Below, piece by piece: positions 8,432 through 18,527 of a stretch of DNA of 64,000 nucleotides. The notes under the pieces are model-generated. The model had not been told where the DNA came from. It made no database searches and saw only the letters and a list, made by a program, of their open reading frames with translations. Source of the DNA: RCIO01 sp965232405 (GTDB taxonomy: Bacteria; Pseudomonadota; Alphaproteobacteria; Rhizobiales; Rhizobiaceae); assembly GCA_965232405.1 (NCBI GenBank), contig OZ246966.1, forward strand, positions 3,720,001 through 3,784,000, written 5' to 3'. Position 1 is the stretch's first letter, and every line of letters starts with the position of its first letter. The position numbers and the translations under genes are program-made.

Positions 8432-9784
8432 ATGACCGACCGTTCCTGCCTGTGCGTTATTCTCGCAGCCGGCGAAGGCACGCGCATGAAGAGCGAGCGC
8501 CCGAAAGTCCTGCACGAGATCGGCGGGCTGCCGATGGTCGGCCATGTGGTGGGAGCAGCCAGGGAGGCGGGAAGCCATATCGCGCTGGTGACGGGTCACG
8601 GTGGCGATCAGGTGGATGCGGCGGTGAAGCCGCTTGCGCCCGAGGCGGAGTTTTTCCGCCAGCATGACCAGCTTGGCACTGCGCATGCGGTGCTGGCTGC
8701 AAGGGAAGCCATTGCACGCGGTTATGACGATCTGCTGGTGGCATTCGGCGATGCCGCGCTCATAGAACCCAGCGTGCTGCGTGCCGCGCGCGGTGGATTG
8801 GCTGCAGGGGCAGATGTCGTCATCATCGGCTTCCGGACGCCCGAACCCACAGGTTATGGCCGCCTGATCGAGCAGAACGGCCGTATCGTCGCCATCCGCG
8901 AGGAACGTGACTGTTCGGACGAAGAAAAGCTCATAACTTATTGTAATGGCGGTCTTACGGCAATTTCAGGACAGCGCGCGCTGGAGCTGCTGGGCCGGAT
9001 CGGCAACGACAATGCCAAGCGTGAGTTCTACCTCACCGACATCGTGGAAATCGCGCATGAGGAAGGCCTCGTGGTCGTTGCGACCGAAGCGCCGTTCGAA
9101 AGCGTGCTCGGCGTCAACAACAGGGCCGAACTGGCTGCCGCCGAGCGCATCTGGCAGCAGCGTCGCCGCCGCGCGGTTATGCTGTCCGGGGTGACGCTGA
9201 TAGATCCCGAAACCGTGCATTTCTCGCACGACACCGAGATTGGCCCCGACACGCTGATTGAACCGAACGTCGTTTTTGGCGCGGGCGTGAGGGTCGCGGG
9301 CGGCGCAACCATCCACGCATTTTCGCACCTTGCCGGCGCGACGGTGGCCGAAGGCGCGTCGATTGGGCCGTTTGCGCGACTGCGCCCGGGCGCGAAGATC
9401 GGCGAGGCGGCCAAGGTCGGCAATTTCTGCGAAGTGAAGGAAGCCGACGTGGCGTCCGGCGCAAAGATCAACCATCTGACCTATGTCGGCGACGCCGTAA
9501 TCGGCGCGCGGGCCAATCTGGGTGCAGGCACCATCACCTGCAACTATGACGGTTTCGGCAAACACCTGACCCAGATCGGCGCTGGCGCATTTATCGGTTC
9601 CAACTCAGCGCTCGTCGCCCCGGTGAAGATTGGCGCAGGCGCCTATGTCGCGTCTGGCAGCGTAATTACTGAAAATGTACCTGACGACGCGCTGGCCATC
9701 GGTCGCGCACGGCAGGAAACCAAGGAAGGCCGTGCCAAGGTGCTGCGCGACAAGCTCTCCGATCGTAAGGCAAAGGCCGGGTAA
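8432..9784 (+). CDS. glmU: Bifunctional N-acetylglucosamine-1-phosphate uridyltransferase / glucosamine-1-phosphate acetyltransferase
   Basis: Makes UDP-GlcNAc for peptidoglycan and lipopolysaccharide. 450 residues: an N-terminal uridyltransferase domain with LAAGEGTRMKSERPKVLHEI (residues 11-30), QLGTAHAVLAA and a GYGR loop, then a left-handed beta-helix acetyltransferase domain with hexapeptide repeats (LTYVGDAVIGARANLGAGT, CNYDG). The start is set at MTDRSC because the 15 preceding in-frame residues are not conserved. Next to glmS, which supplies the pathway's first intermediate. Confidence 0.98.
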   Translation: MTDRSCLCVILAAGEGTRMKSERPKVLHEIGGLPMVGHVVGAAREAGSHIALVTGHGGDQVDAAVKPLAPEAEFFRQHDQLGTAHAVLAAREAIARGYDDLLVAFGDAALIEPSVLRAARGGLAAGADVVIIGFRTPEPTGYGRLIEQNGRIVAIREERDCSDEEKLITYCNGGLTAISGQRALELLGRIGNDNAKREFYLTDIVEIAHEEGLVVVATEAPFESVLGVNNRAELAAAERIWQQRRRRAVMLSGVTLIDPETVHFSHDTEIGPDTLIEPNVVFGAGVRVAGGATIHAFSHLAGATVAEGASIGPFARLRPGAKIGEAAKVGNFCEVKEADVASGAKINHLTYVGDAVIGARANLGAGTITCNYDGFGKHLTQIGAGAFIGSNSALVAPVKIGAGAYVASGSVITENVPDDALAIGRARQETKEGRAKVLRDKLSDRKAKAG

Positions 9785-9928
9785 CCGGACCGCAACCTGT
9801 TTCTGACATTATTCGGGCGCAGCGGTATTCAAACCGCGACAACGCGTAACGAATTTTGAGTTCCTTCCGGTGGTGACCGCGCCTACCAAGTCGCGCTGGT
9901 TTTCATCGGGGATGTGGAGAGTTAGACC

Positions 9929-11752
9929 ATGTGCGGCATCGTTGGCATCGTCGGGCACGCGCCCGTCGCCCCTCTTATCCTTGATGCACTCAAGCGGCTC
10001 GAATATCGCGGCTACGATTCAGCCGGTGTCGCGACCGTCGAGGGTGGTGCGCTGGAACGAAGGCGTGCGGAAGGCAAGCTCGTCAATCTCGAGCGCCGCA
10101 TCAAGGACGAGCCGCTCGGCGGCCTGATCGGCATCGGTCATACGCGCTGGGCAACGCATGGCGTGCCCAACGAGACCAACGCTCATCCGCACTTTTCCCG
10201 CGATGTCGCGATTGTTCATAACGGCATCATCGAGAACTTCGCCGAACTGCGCGACGAACTGTCAGCCGACGGCTATGAATTCACGTCCCAGACGGACACC
10301 GAAGTGGTGGCGCATCTGGTGGCGCGCGAACTGAACGGCGGCGCCAAGCCGGTGGATGCCGCCCATAAGGCGCTCGCCCGCCTGGAAGGCGCGTTTGCGC
10401 TCGCCATCATGTTCCGCGGCGACGACGACCTGCTGGTTGGTGCGCGCAACGGCCCGCCGCTTGCCGTCGGTCACGGTGAGGGCGAGATGTTTCTCGGTTC
10501 GGACGCCATCGCGCTGGCCCCCTTTACCGATTCCATCACCTATCTGGAAGATGGCGACTGGGTCGTGATCCGCCGCAATGAAATGCAGATCCGCGACATG
10601 GCCGGCAACCCTGTCGAGCGCCAGCGTCAGAAGTCTGTGGGCACCAGCTATCTGGTCGACAAGGGCAACCACCGGCATTTCATGCAGAAGGAGATATTCG
10701 AGCAGCCGGAGGTGATCTCCCACACGCTGTCGCATTATCTCGATTTCTCGACAGGCACTGCGCGCGAACTCGCCATGCCGTTCGATTTCGCCAAGGTCGA
10801 CCGTCTGGCGATCTCGGCCTGCGGCACGGCCTATCTTGCCGGACTGACTTCCAAATACTGGTTCGAGCGCATCGCGCGTCTGCCGGTCGATATCGATGTC
10901 GCATCGGAGTTCCGCTATCGCGAAGTGCCGATGAACGACCGCATGGCGGCAATGTTCATTTCGCAGTCCGGCGAGACCGCTGACACACTGGCCTCGCTGC
11001 GCTATTGCCGTGACAACAGGGTGCCGATCGCGTCGATCGTCAACGTACCGGAATCGACAATCGGCCGTGAATCGGGCGGCGTCTTCCCAACACTTGCCGG
11101 ACCCGAGATTGGCGTGGCGTCGACCAAGGCATTCACCTGCCAGTTGTCGGTGCTGGCAGCGCTTGCAGTCCGCGCGGCGCATCAGCGCGGCCACATCTCC
11201 GCCGAGCAGGAAAAACAGATGGTACGCGAGCTTTCCGAAGCTCCGCGCCTTGCAAGCCAGGTGCTCCGGCTCGACGAGCAGATTGAAAAGGTGGCGCGGG
11301 AGCTCTCGCAGGTCGATCACGTGCTTTATCTCGGCCGCGACACCAACTTCCCACTTGCCATGGAAGGCGCGCTGAAGCTCAAGGAAATCTCCTATATCCA
11401 CGCCGAGGGTTATGCCGCCGGCGAGCTGAAGCACGGCCCGATCGCGCTGATCGACGAGGCGATGCCCGTCATCGTGATTGCGCCGCATGACCGGATATTT
11501 GAGAAGACCGTGTCCAATATGCAGGAAGTGGCGGCACGCGGCGGGCGCATCATCCTGATTACCGACAAGCGCGGCGCGGAGCGGGCGACGGTCGATACGC
11601 TCGACACAATCGTGCTGCCCGACATGCCGGAGATCATCACGCCGATTGTGTATGCGCTGCCGGTGCAGATGCTGGCCTATCACACCGCCGTGCATATGGG
11701 CACCGACGTGGACCAGCCGCGCAATCTGGCGAAATCCGTCACGGTCGAATAG
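9929..11752 (+). CDS. glmS: Glutamine--fructose-6-phosphate aminotransferase (isomerizing)
   Basis: First step of hexosamine synthesis: fructose-6-phosphate plus glutamine to glucosamine-6-phosphate. 607 residues. Starts MCGIVGIVG, with Cys2 as the N-terminal nucleophile of the glutaminase domain; HTRWATHG and HNGIIENF follow. Two SIS sugar-isomerase domains come next (SACGTAYLAG, SQSGETADTLASLR, HAEGYAAGELKHGPIALI), ending in the diagnostic DQPRNLAKSVTVE. The 144-base leader shows no recognisable glmS ribozyme. Confidence 0.98.
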   Translation: MCGIVGIVGHAPVAPLILDALKRLEYRGYDSAGVATVEGGALERRRAEGKLVNLERRIKDEPLGGLIGIGHTRWATHGVPNETNAHPHFSRDVAIVHNGIIENFAELRDELSADGYEFTSQTDTEVVAHLVARELNGGAKPVDAAHKALARLEGAFALAIMFRGDDDLLVGARNGPPLAVGHGEGEMFLGSDAIALAPFTDSITYLEDGDWVVIRRNEMQIRDMAGNPVERQRQKSVGTSYLVDKGNHRHFMQKEIFEQPEVISHTLSHYLDFSTGTARELAMPFDFAKVDRLAISACGTAYLAGLTSKYWFERIARLPVDIDVASEFRYREVPMNDRMAAMFISQSGETADTLASLRYCRDNRVPIASIVNVPESTIGRESGGVFPTLAGPEIGVASTKAFTCQLSVLAALAVRAAHQRGHISAEQEKQMVRELSEAPRLASQVLRLDEQIEKVARELSQVDHVLYLGRDTNFPLAMEGALKLKEISYIHAEGYAAGELKHGPIALIDEAMPVIVIAPHDRIFEKTVSNMQEVAARGGRIILITDKRGAERATVDTLDTIVLPDMPEIITPIVYALPVQMLAYHTAVHMGTDVDQPRNLAKSVTVE

Positions 11753-11793
11753 CGCGCGCCGCGAAGCGGCCTAAATCACTATTCAAAACGAAT

Positions 11794-11819
11794 CGGCAGT
11801 GCACTATGCTGCACTGCCG
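11794..11819. other. 10-bp perfect hairpin after glmS
   Basis: Arms CGGCAGTGCA and TGCACTGCCG around a 6-base loop, 41 bases after the glmS stop and before the DUF502 gene. There is no T-run after it on either strand, so it is not a standard intrinsic terminator. It may be an RNA-processing or stabilising stem. Confidence 0.5.
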
Positions 11820-11857
11820 CACAGGTGCTCAGTCCGTTTCACAGGCCGATCCTTCCG

Positions 11858-12550
11858 ATGATGACCCGTATCCGAAACTATTTCCTCACGGGGTTCATCG
11901 TGACCGCGCCGCTGGCGATTACCGCCTATCTGGCGTGGTCCTTCGTCGGGTGGGTGGATTCCTGGGTGAAGCCCTACATCCCGGCCCGCTACAATCCAGA
12001 TAGCTACCTGCCATTCGCGGTGCCGGGCTTTGGCCTCATCGTCGCGCTCGTCTTGATAACGATAGTCGGGTTTCTGACCGCGAACCTTGTCGGACGCACC
12101 ATTGTTTCCTACGGCGAATATCTGCTGAGCCGCACCCCTTTGGTGCGCAACATATACAGCGGCTTGAAGCAGATACTCGAAACCGTGCTTTCACAGCGTT
12201 CCAAGACCTTCACCAAGGTTGGCCTCATCCAGTATCCGCGCAAGGGATTGTGGGCGCTGGTTTTCATCGCCACCGAAGCCGAGGGCGAGGTGAGTGACCT
12301 GATTGAAGAAGAGGCCGGTTCATCCATCGCAGTGTTCCTGCCGACAACGCCAAATCCGACCTCAGGCTTCCTGCTGTTTGTGCCCAAATCCGACATCACG
12401 GTACTGAGCATGACGGTGGAGGAGGGGGCCAAGCTGGTGATTTCAGCCGGGCTGGTGACGCCAGAATACCAGAAGCGAACGCGCAAACTTGCCGAACAGG
12501 CAGGCGTCGCTCTGCCGGAGATGGAAGATACCGAGCCCGGCTCGCGCTAG
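11858..12550 (+). CDS. DUF502 family membrane protein
   Basis: 230 residues from the ATG at 11858 (an upstream in-frame start at 11825 adds 11 residues). Two hydrophobic helices near the N-terminus (ITAYLAWSFVGWV and FGLIVALVLITIVGFLTANL) are followed by the DUF502 core: LLSRTPLVRNIYSGLKQI, FTKVGLIQYPRKGLWALVFI, FLPTTPNPTSGFLLFVPKSD. Function is not established for the family. The stop overlaps the convergent recG stop (CTAG). Confidence 0.9.
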   Translation: MMTRIRNYFLTGFIVTAPLAITAYLAWSFVGWVDSWVKPYIPARYNPDSYLPFAVPGFGLIVALVLITIVGFLTANLVGRTIVSYGEYLLSRTPLVRNIYSGLKQILETVLSQRSKTFTKVGLIQYPRKGLWALVFIATEAEGEVSDLIEEEAGSSIAVFLPTTPNPTSGFLLFVPKSDITVLSMTVEEGAKLVISAGLVTPEYQKRTRKLAEQAGVALPEMEDTEPGSR

Positions 12551-14655
12551 CCCGAGCGGAGAAGCCTGACGGCCTCGTCGCGCCCGAACAGATAGAGCAG
12601 GGTGCGCAGCGCTTGGCCGCGCTCCGTTTCCAGTTCCGGATCGTTGTTGAGCACCAGCCGGGCATCATCGCGCGCGGTCTGCAAGAGATCGCCGTGGAGT
12701 TCGAGTCGCGCCACCTGAAATCCCGGAACGCCAGATTGACGGGTTCCAAGCAGTTCGCCTTCGCCGCGCAGACGCAGGTCCTCTTCCGCGATCACGAAGC
12801 CGTCTTCCGTATCGCGCATCACCGAAAGTCGCGCCTTTGCTGTCTCGCCAAGCGGGCTCTTGTAAAGAAGCACGCAGCTCGAAAGCCCGTCGCCGCGCCC
12901 GACACGCCCGCGCAACTGGTGCAACTGGGCAAGACCGAAGCGTTCGGCATGTTCGATCACCATGATCGTGGCATCGGGAACATCGACGCCAACCTCGACC
13001 ACCGTGGTGGCTACGAGAATACGCGTTGCGCCGTCGCGGAAGGCGAGCATAGCCGCGTCCTTGTCCGCGCCCTGCATACGGCCATGGACAAGACCAACCT
13101 GATTGCCGAAGCGGCCCTTGAGGGCGGCAAAGCGATCCTCGGCGGAGGTGACGGCGACAAGTTCGGATTCTTCGACAAGCGGGCAGATCCAGAAGACCTT
13201 GCCGCCGCGCTCGATCGCTTCGCCGACGCGGGCGACGAGCTCGTCCAGCCGCTCAAGCGGCATGGTGACCGTGCGAACGGGTTTGCGTCCGGCGGGCTTT
13301 TCCGTCAGGCGCGAAACGTCCATGTCGCCGAAAGCTGTCAGGACCAGTGTGCGCGGGATCGGCGTTGCCGTCATCACCAACATGTCCGGCGCTTCGCCCT
13401 TGGCGGAAATCGCAAGGCGCTGATGCACGCCGAACCGGTGTTGTTCGTCGACAACAGCGAACCCCAGATCGTGGAAATCGACCGTTTCCTGAAACAGCGC
13501 ATGGGTGCCGATGACGATGTCGGCTTCGCCCGACGCGATCGCGGCAAGCGCCTCGCTGCGTTCCTTGCCTTTGGCGCGGCCGGTGAGAAGCACGGCCGTC
13601 AGCCCGGCTTTTTCCGCAAGCGGTCTGATCGTGGCGAGATGTTGCCGGGCGAGGATCTCGGTCGGCGCCATCAACGCCGATTGCGCGCCGGCTTCCGCCG
13701 CACGGGCCATCGCAAGCAGAGCAACCACGGTCTTGCCCGCGCCCACATCGCCCTGAAGCAGGCGCAGCATGCGCTCAGGCTTTTCAAGATCGGCGTGGAT
13801 TTCTCTAACAGCTTCCTGCTGGGACCGGGTGAGCGAATAGGGCAGGGCGTCGAGTATCTTGCGCTCGATATTGCCGTCGCCTTTCAGCGTCCGTCCAGAT
13901 ATTCGATGCGTGCGCGCCCGCACCAGCCCGAGCGCAAGCTGGCCCGCCAGCAATTCGTCATAGGCGATGCGACGCCAGGCGATGCTGTCGGGGAAAGCGT
14001 CCGCCGGGTCTTGAGGCTTGTGGAGCAATGCCAGTGCGGGCCGGAACGAAGGAAAGGAAAACCGGTCGAGAACAGATTTTTCCTGCCATTCCGGCAGATC
14101 AGGCAGCCGCTCGAAAGACTGTGCGATCGCGCGCGCCAGCACCTTGCCGGAAAGACCGGCGGTGAGCGGATAGACCGGTTCGACAAGGGGGAGGTTGGCG
14201 ATTTCATCCGCACTGACGACGTGGTCCGGATGCACCATGCTTGCACGGCCGTTGAACCATTCCATCCGGCCGCTGACGACGACATCGGCGCCGACCGGCA
14301 GGATCTTCTCCAGCCATTGGGCACGGGCGTGGAAGAATGTGAGCGCGATTTCGCCCGTCTCGTCATGGCAAAAGACGCGGTAGGGCACGTTTGGCCGCCC
14401 GCGGGGCGAGGGCTGATGCCGGTCGACAAACACTTCGAGTGTGACGATTGCGCCTTCGGCAGAACCCGCAATGCCCGGTCGCTTGCGTCTGTCGATTACC
14501 GAATGCGGCAGAACGAAAAGAAGATCGCCCACCCGCACCGCGCGCCCGCCGAGATCGGCCGGCACAACATGCTCCAGCAATTCGGCCACTTTCGGACCCA
14601 CGCCGTCAAGCGTGGTAGCCGGCGCGAACAGCGGGTCGAGCAGGGGCGGGCGCAT
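12547..14655 (-). CDS. recG: ATP-dependent DNA helicase RecG
   Basis: Remodels stalled forks and branched DNA intermediates in recombination and repair. 702 residues: an N-terminal wedge/OB region, then helicase motifs LLQGDVGAGKTVVALLAM (Walker A), VVDEQHRFGVHQR (Walker B, DEQH form), MTATPIPRTL, VATTVVEVGVDVPDA and QLRGRVGRG. The C-terminus ends with the RecG-type QSGVPGFQVARL segment. Head-to-head with sdhE-mfd, 87 bases apart. Confidence 0.97.
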   Translation of the reverse strand: MRPPLLDPLFAPATTLDGVGPKVAELLEHVVPADLGGRAVRVGDLLFVLPHSVIDRRKRPGIAGSAEGAIVTLEVFVDRHQPSPRGRPNVPYRVFCHDETGEIALTFFHARAQWLEKILPVGADVVVSGRMEWFNGRASMVHPDHVVSADEIANLPLVEPVYPLTAGLSGKVLARAIAQSFERLPDLPEWQEKSVLDRFSFPSFRPALALLHKPQDPADAFPDSIAWRRIAYDELLAGQLALGLVRARTHRISGRTLKGDGNIERKILDALPYSLTRSQQEAVREIHADLEKPERMLRLLQGDVGAGKTVVALLAMARAAEAGAQSALMAPTEILARQHLATIRPLAEKAGLTAVLLTGRAKGKERSEALAAIASGEADIVIGTHALFQETVDFHDLGFAVVDEQHRFGVHQRLAISAKGEAPDMLVMTATPIPRTLVLTAFGDMDVSRLTEKPAGRKPVRTVTMPLERLDELVARVGEAIERGGKVFWICPLVEESELVAVTSAEDRFAALKGRFGNQVGLVHGRMQGADKDAAMLAFRDGATRILVATTVVEVGVDVPDATIMVIEHAERFGLAQLHQLRGRVGRGDGLSSCVLLYKSPLGETAKARLSVMRDTEDGFVIAEEDLRLRGEGELLGTRQSGVPGFQVARLELHGDLLQTARDDARLVLNNDPELETERGQALRTLLYLFGRDEAVRLLRSG

Positions 14656-14742
14656 GAGCGAACCTTATGTCCGCAGGCTGAGCGCGCAAGGCTGACAGCG
14701 TGAATGTTCCACTGTATATCCGCCCCGCCGACAGGATATTCG

Positions 14743-15018
14743 ATGCAAGCACCCGCCGACAGCGATCTCGATACGCGCCGACGCCGCGCCCGTTTCCGCT
14801 CGTGGCATCGCGGCATGCGCGAGATGGACCTGATACTCGGGCGTTTCGCCGATCAGAACATTGACCGCTTGAACGGTGACGAACTCGACCAATATGAAGC
14901 GCTCCTGGAAATTCCCGACGGCGACCTGCTGAAATGGGTGACTGGCGAACAGCCGGTGCCCGCCGATATCGACACGCCGCTTTTTCGCGACATCCGTTCC
15001 ATTGCCGACAAGATCTGA
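14743..15018 (+). CDS. sdhE: FAD assembly factor SdhE (succinate dehydrogenase assembly)
   Basis: Small cytoplasmic protein that promotes covalent flavinylation of SdhA. 91 residues from the ATG at 14743, containing the family's RSWHRGMREMDLILGRF (the RGxxE motif) and a helical bundle ending in LLKWVTGEQPVP. Lies 6 bases before mfd and is probably cotranscribed with it. An ATG 13 codons upstream adds non-conserved sequence. Confidence 0.92.
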   Translation: MQAPADSDLDTRRRRARFRSWHRGMREMDLILGRFADQNIDRLNGDELDQYEALLEIPDGDLLKWVTGEQPVPADIDTPLFRDIRSIADKI

Positions 15019-15024
15019 TTTTCA

Positions 15025-18000
15025 ATGCCGCTGATCGACCCAATCCGACCCAAAGCCGTTACTTCGGGCCTTGTCACCATCGATGGTGTCGCCGACGGCT
15101 ATGAGGCTTTCGCGCTCGCAGCGCTGAATGAGGGATTGGCGACAAGCGGGCCGACGCTTTTCATCGTGCGCGACGGACAGCGAATACAGTCTCTCAGGGA
15201 AGCACTGGCATTTGCCGAGCCTTCGCTGCCCGTTCTGGAACTGCCGGCATGGGATTGCCTACCCTATGATCGCGTTTCGCCGGGCGCCGATGCCGCAGCC
15301 AGGCGCCTGGACGCAATGGCGGCGATGATCGCGCTCAAGGACGATCCGCATCCGGCAATCGTGATCGCCACCGCAAACGCGATCCTGCAGCGCATGCCGC
15401 CGGCCGAGACCGTAAGCGACGAGCAGATCGTGGCGCGCGCCGGCAATCAGGTGGCGATGGAAAAGCTGGTTGCGCGGCTGGAAGCGAGCGGTTTCGAGCG
15501 CGCCTCGACCGTGCGCGAGGTTGGCGAATATGCCGTGCGAGGCGGCATTCTCGACCTCTATGCGCCCGGTACGCCGGAACCGCTCAGGCTCGACTTTTTT
15601 GGCGACACGCTGGAATCGATCCGCGCCTTCGATCCCGCCAGCCAGAGGACCACCGGCCAGCGCACGGAGTTCCGGCTGGGTGCGATGAGCGAAGTTTCGC
15701 TGTCGCCGGAGGCCGTCTCCCGCTTTCGCCGTCGTTATGTCGAAGCGTTCGGTGCGCCTTCGCGCGACGATGCGCTTTACGCTGCAATCAGTGAAGGGCG
15801 CAGGTTTGCCGGCATGGAGCACTGGCTGCCATTCTTCCATGACGGGCTGGAAACCGTGTTCGATTACCTTCCGGATGCCCCGGTCGTGTTCGACCATCTG
15901 GCGCGCGACGCAATCGCCCAGCGGCACGATCAGATCAAGGAACACTACGAGGCGAGGCTTGCGCAATCGCAGGGCAGCGCCATCTCGGATGCCGTGCCCT
16001 ACAAGCCGGCGCAGCCGGACCTGCTCTATCTGTCGCCGGATGAGGTGAACGCGCTAGCGGCCGCCCGAAGCGAGTTCGAATTCAGCGCTTTCGATGCTCC
16101 CGAACAGGCGGGGCGGTCAATCATTCACGCTGGATCGAAGCCCGGCCGCAACTTCGCGGCAGAACGGGCCGATCCCGGCCGCAACGTTTTCGACGAGGCC
16201 GTGAAGCTGATTGCCGGCCATCGCTCGGCGGGTCGCCGCGTGCTGATTGCAGGCTGGACCGAGGGTTCGCTCGACCGCATGTCGCAGATCCTGGGCGAGC
16301 ACGAGCTTGAACGGCTGACGCGGGTAGGCACCCTGGCCGAACTGGAGAAGCTAACGGCTCAGGATATCGGACTTGGCGTGCTGCCGCTGGAAGCCGGCTT
16401 CGAGACCGCCAATCTGGCAGTCGTTGCCGAGCAGGACATTCTGGGCGACCGCCTGATCCGTCGTGCGAAGCGCCGCCGCGACGCCAATGTCATCTCGGAG
16501 GTCGCCGGGCTGGCGGCGGGCGACATCGTTGTTCACGCCGATCACGGCATTGGACGTTTTGTCGGCCTCAAGACCATCGAGGCTGTCGGCGCACCGCATG
16601 ACTGCCTGGAACTGCATTATGCCGGCGATGACAGGCTGTATCTCCCCGTCGAGAATATCGAACTGCTTTCGCGCTACGGTTCGGAGGCCGCAGAAGCGCA
16701 ACTGGACCGCCTGGGCGGCGGTGCCTGGCAGGCGCGCAAGGCGAAGCTCAAGAAGCGCCTGCTCGACATGGCCGGGCAGCTAATCGGCCTTGCGGCCGAG
16801 CGGCAGACACGCGGTGCACCGGTTCTGACGCAGCCCGACGGGCTCTATTCGGAATTTGCTGCGCGCTTTCCTTATGACGAGACCGAGGACCAGCAGACCG
16901 CCATCGATTCCGTGCTCGACGATCTCGGCACCGGCCGGCCGATGGACCGGCTGATCTGCGGAGATGTCGGCTTTGGCAAGACCGAAGTGGCGTTGCGCGC
17001 AGCCTTTGTCGCCGTCATGGGCGGGCTGCAGGTGGCCGTCGTCGTGCCGACCACGCTGTTGGCGCGCCAGCACTTCAAGACGTTTGCGGAGCGTTTCGCC
17101 GGCTTGCCGGTGAAGGTCAGGCAGGCATCGCGGCTGGTCGGCACCAAGGAACTCGCCGAAACCAAGAAAGGCCTGTCGGACGGAACGGTCGACATCGTGG
17201 TCGGAACGCACGCGCTTCTGGGCTCGTCGGTCAGTTTCGGCAATCTGGGTTTGCTGATCATCGACGAGGAGCAGCATTTCGGGGTCAAGCACAAGGAACG
17301 GCTGAAGGAGCTGAAGTCCGACGTGCACGTGTTGACCCTCTCGGCGACGCCCATCCCGCGCACGCTGCAACTCGCTCTGAGTGGCGTGCGCGAGCTGTCA
17401 CTGATCGCCACACCGCCGGTCGACCGCATGGCGGTGCGTACCTTCATATCGCCTTTCGACACGCTGGTTATCCGCGAGACACTGCTGCGCGAGCGCTATC
17501 GCGGCGGCCAGAGTTTCTATGTCGTGCCGCGCATTTCGGATCTCGAAGAAGTGCGTAACTTCCTCGCCGAGCACGTGCCAGAACTGAAGGTTGCAACTGC
17601 GCATGGCCAGCTTGCGGCAGGTCAGCTCGATGACATCATGAACGCCTTCTATGAAGGCCAGTACGATGTGCTGCTGTCGACCACGATCGTAGAATCGGGT
17701 CTCGACATCCCCACCGCCAATACACTGATCGTGCATCGCGCCGACATGTTTGGCCTGGCGCAGCTCTACCAGCTGCGCGGCCGGGTGGGCCGTTCCAAGC
17801 TGCGCGCCTATGCGCTGTTCACGCTGCCGGCGAACCGTACGCTGACGGCGACGGCGGAGCGGCGGCTGAAGGTTCTGCAGTCGCTCGATACTCTTGGCGC
17901 CGGTTTCCAGCTTGCCAGCCACGACCTCGACATTCGAGGTGCAGGCAACCTTCTGGGCGAGGAACAGTCAGGCCATATCCGCGAGGTCGGCTTCGAGCTC

Positions 18001-18525
18001 TACCAGCAGATGCTGGAAGAAGCGGTCGCCGAGATGCGCGGGCAGGCGGATGCCGCCGACAGCGGCTGGTCGCCGCAGATCACTGTCGGCACGGCAGTGA
18101 TGATCCCCGAAAGCTACGTCCCGGATCTGCAACTGAGGCTGGGCCTATACCGCCGGCTGGGCGAGATCGAGAATGCGGAAGAGATCGATGCGTTCGGCGC
18201 GGAACTAATCGACCGTTTCGGCCCGCTGCCGGAGGAAGTCGAGCACCTCCTGAAGATCGTCTACATCAAGGCGCTGTGCCGCCGTGCGAATATCGAGAAG
18301 CTCGACGCCGGACCGAAGGGCGTTGTCATCCATTTCCGCAAGCGCGAATTTGCCGAACCCGCCGCACTCATCCGCTTCATCGGCGAACAGGGATCGCTGG
18401 CGAAGATACGGCCGGATCACAGCGTGGTGTTTAGCCGCGATTGGCCTAACCCCGAAAAGCGGCTTGCGGGTGCTGCGGTGATCGCAACGCAACTGGTCAA
18501 GCTGATCGAGAAGAAGGCGGCATAA
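15025..18525 (+). CDS. mfd: Transcription-repair coupling factor Mfd
   Basis: Removes RNA polymerase stalled at DNA lesions and recruits UvrA. 1166 residues, full length. Order: UvrB-homology region (DCLPYDRVSPGADAAARR, EVGEYAVRGGILDLYAPG), RNA-polymerase-interacting domain (GDIVVHADHGIGRFVGL), translocase motifs (CGDVGFGKTEVALRAAF, IIDEEQHFGVKHKE, SATPIPRTL, ESGLDIPTANTLIV, QLRGRVGRS), and the C-terminal TRCF domain. Frame is open throughout with no defect. Confidence 0.98.
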   Translation: MPLIDPIRPKAVTSGLVTIDGVADGYEAFALAALNEGLATSGPTLFIVRDGQRIQSLREALAFAEPSLPVLELPAWDCLPYDRVSPGADAAARRLDAMAAMIALKDDPHPAIVIATANAILQRMPPAETVSDEQIVARAGNQVAMEKLVARLEASGFERASTVREVGEYAVRGGILDLYAPGTPEPLRLDFFGDTLESIRAFDPASQRTTGQRTEFRLGAMSEVSLSPEAVSRFRRRYVEAFGAPSRDDALYAAISEGRRFAGMEHWLPFFHDGLETVFDYLPDAPVVFDHLARDAIAQRHDQIKEHYEARLAQSQGSAISDAVPYKPAQPDLLYLSPDEVNALAAARSEFEFSAFDAPEQAGRSIIHAGSKPGRNFAAERADPGRNVFDEAVKLIAGHRSAGRRVLIAGWTEGSLDRMSQILGEHELERLTRVGTLAELEKLTAQDIGLGVLPLEAGFETANLAVVAEQDILGDRLIRRAKRRRDANVISEVAGLAAGDIVVHADHGIGRFVGLKTIEAVGAPHDCLELHYAGDDRLYLPVENIELLSRYGSEAAEAQLDRLGGGAWQARKAKLKKRLLDMAGQLIGLAAERQTRGAPVLTQPDGLYSEFAARFPYDETEDQQTAIDSVLDDLGTGRPMDRLICGDVGFGKTEVALRAAFVAVMGGLQVAVVVPTTLLARQHFKTFAERFAGLPVKVRQASRLVGTKELAETKKGLSDGTVDIVVGTHALLGSSVSFGNLGLLIIDEEQHFGVKHKERLKELKSDVHVLTLSATPIPRTLQLALSGVRELSLIATPPVDRMAVRTFISPFDTLVIRETLLRERYRGGQSFYVVPRISDLEEVRNFLAEHVPELKVATAHGQLAAGQLDDIMNAFYEGQYDVLLSTTIVESGLDIPTANTLIVHRADMFGLAQLYQLRGRVGRSKLRAYALFTLPANRTLTATAERRLKVLQSLDTLGAGFQLASHDLDIRGAGNLLGEEQSGHIREVGFELYQQMLEEAVAEMRGQADAADSGWSPQITVGTAVMIPESYVPDLQLRLGLYRRLGEIENAEEIDAFGAELIDRFGPLPEEVEHLLKIVYIKALCRRANIEKLDAGPKGVVIHFRKREFAEPAALIRFIGEQGSLAKIRPDHSVVFSRDWPNPEKRLAGAAVIATQLVKLIEKKAA

Positions 18526-18527
18526 TT

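Noticed and set aside
9785..9928. Possible glmS ribozyme or regulatory hairpin before glmS
   Set aside because: Only a 5-bp stem (9822-9837) is visible; none of the glmS ribozyme core is recognisable, and the ribozyme is typical of Gram-positive bacteria.
10262..11695. 477-residue open frame on the minus strand
   Set aside because: Antisense shadow of glmS, which is complete and diagnostic.
12613..14703. 696-residue open frame on the plus strand
   Set aside because: Antisense shadow of recG; no family-like motifs and no plausible ribosome site.
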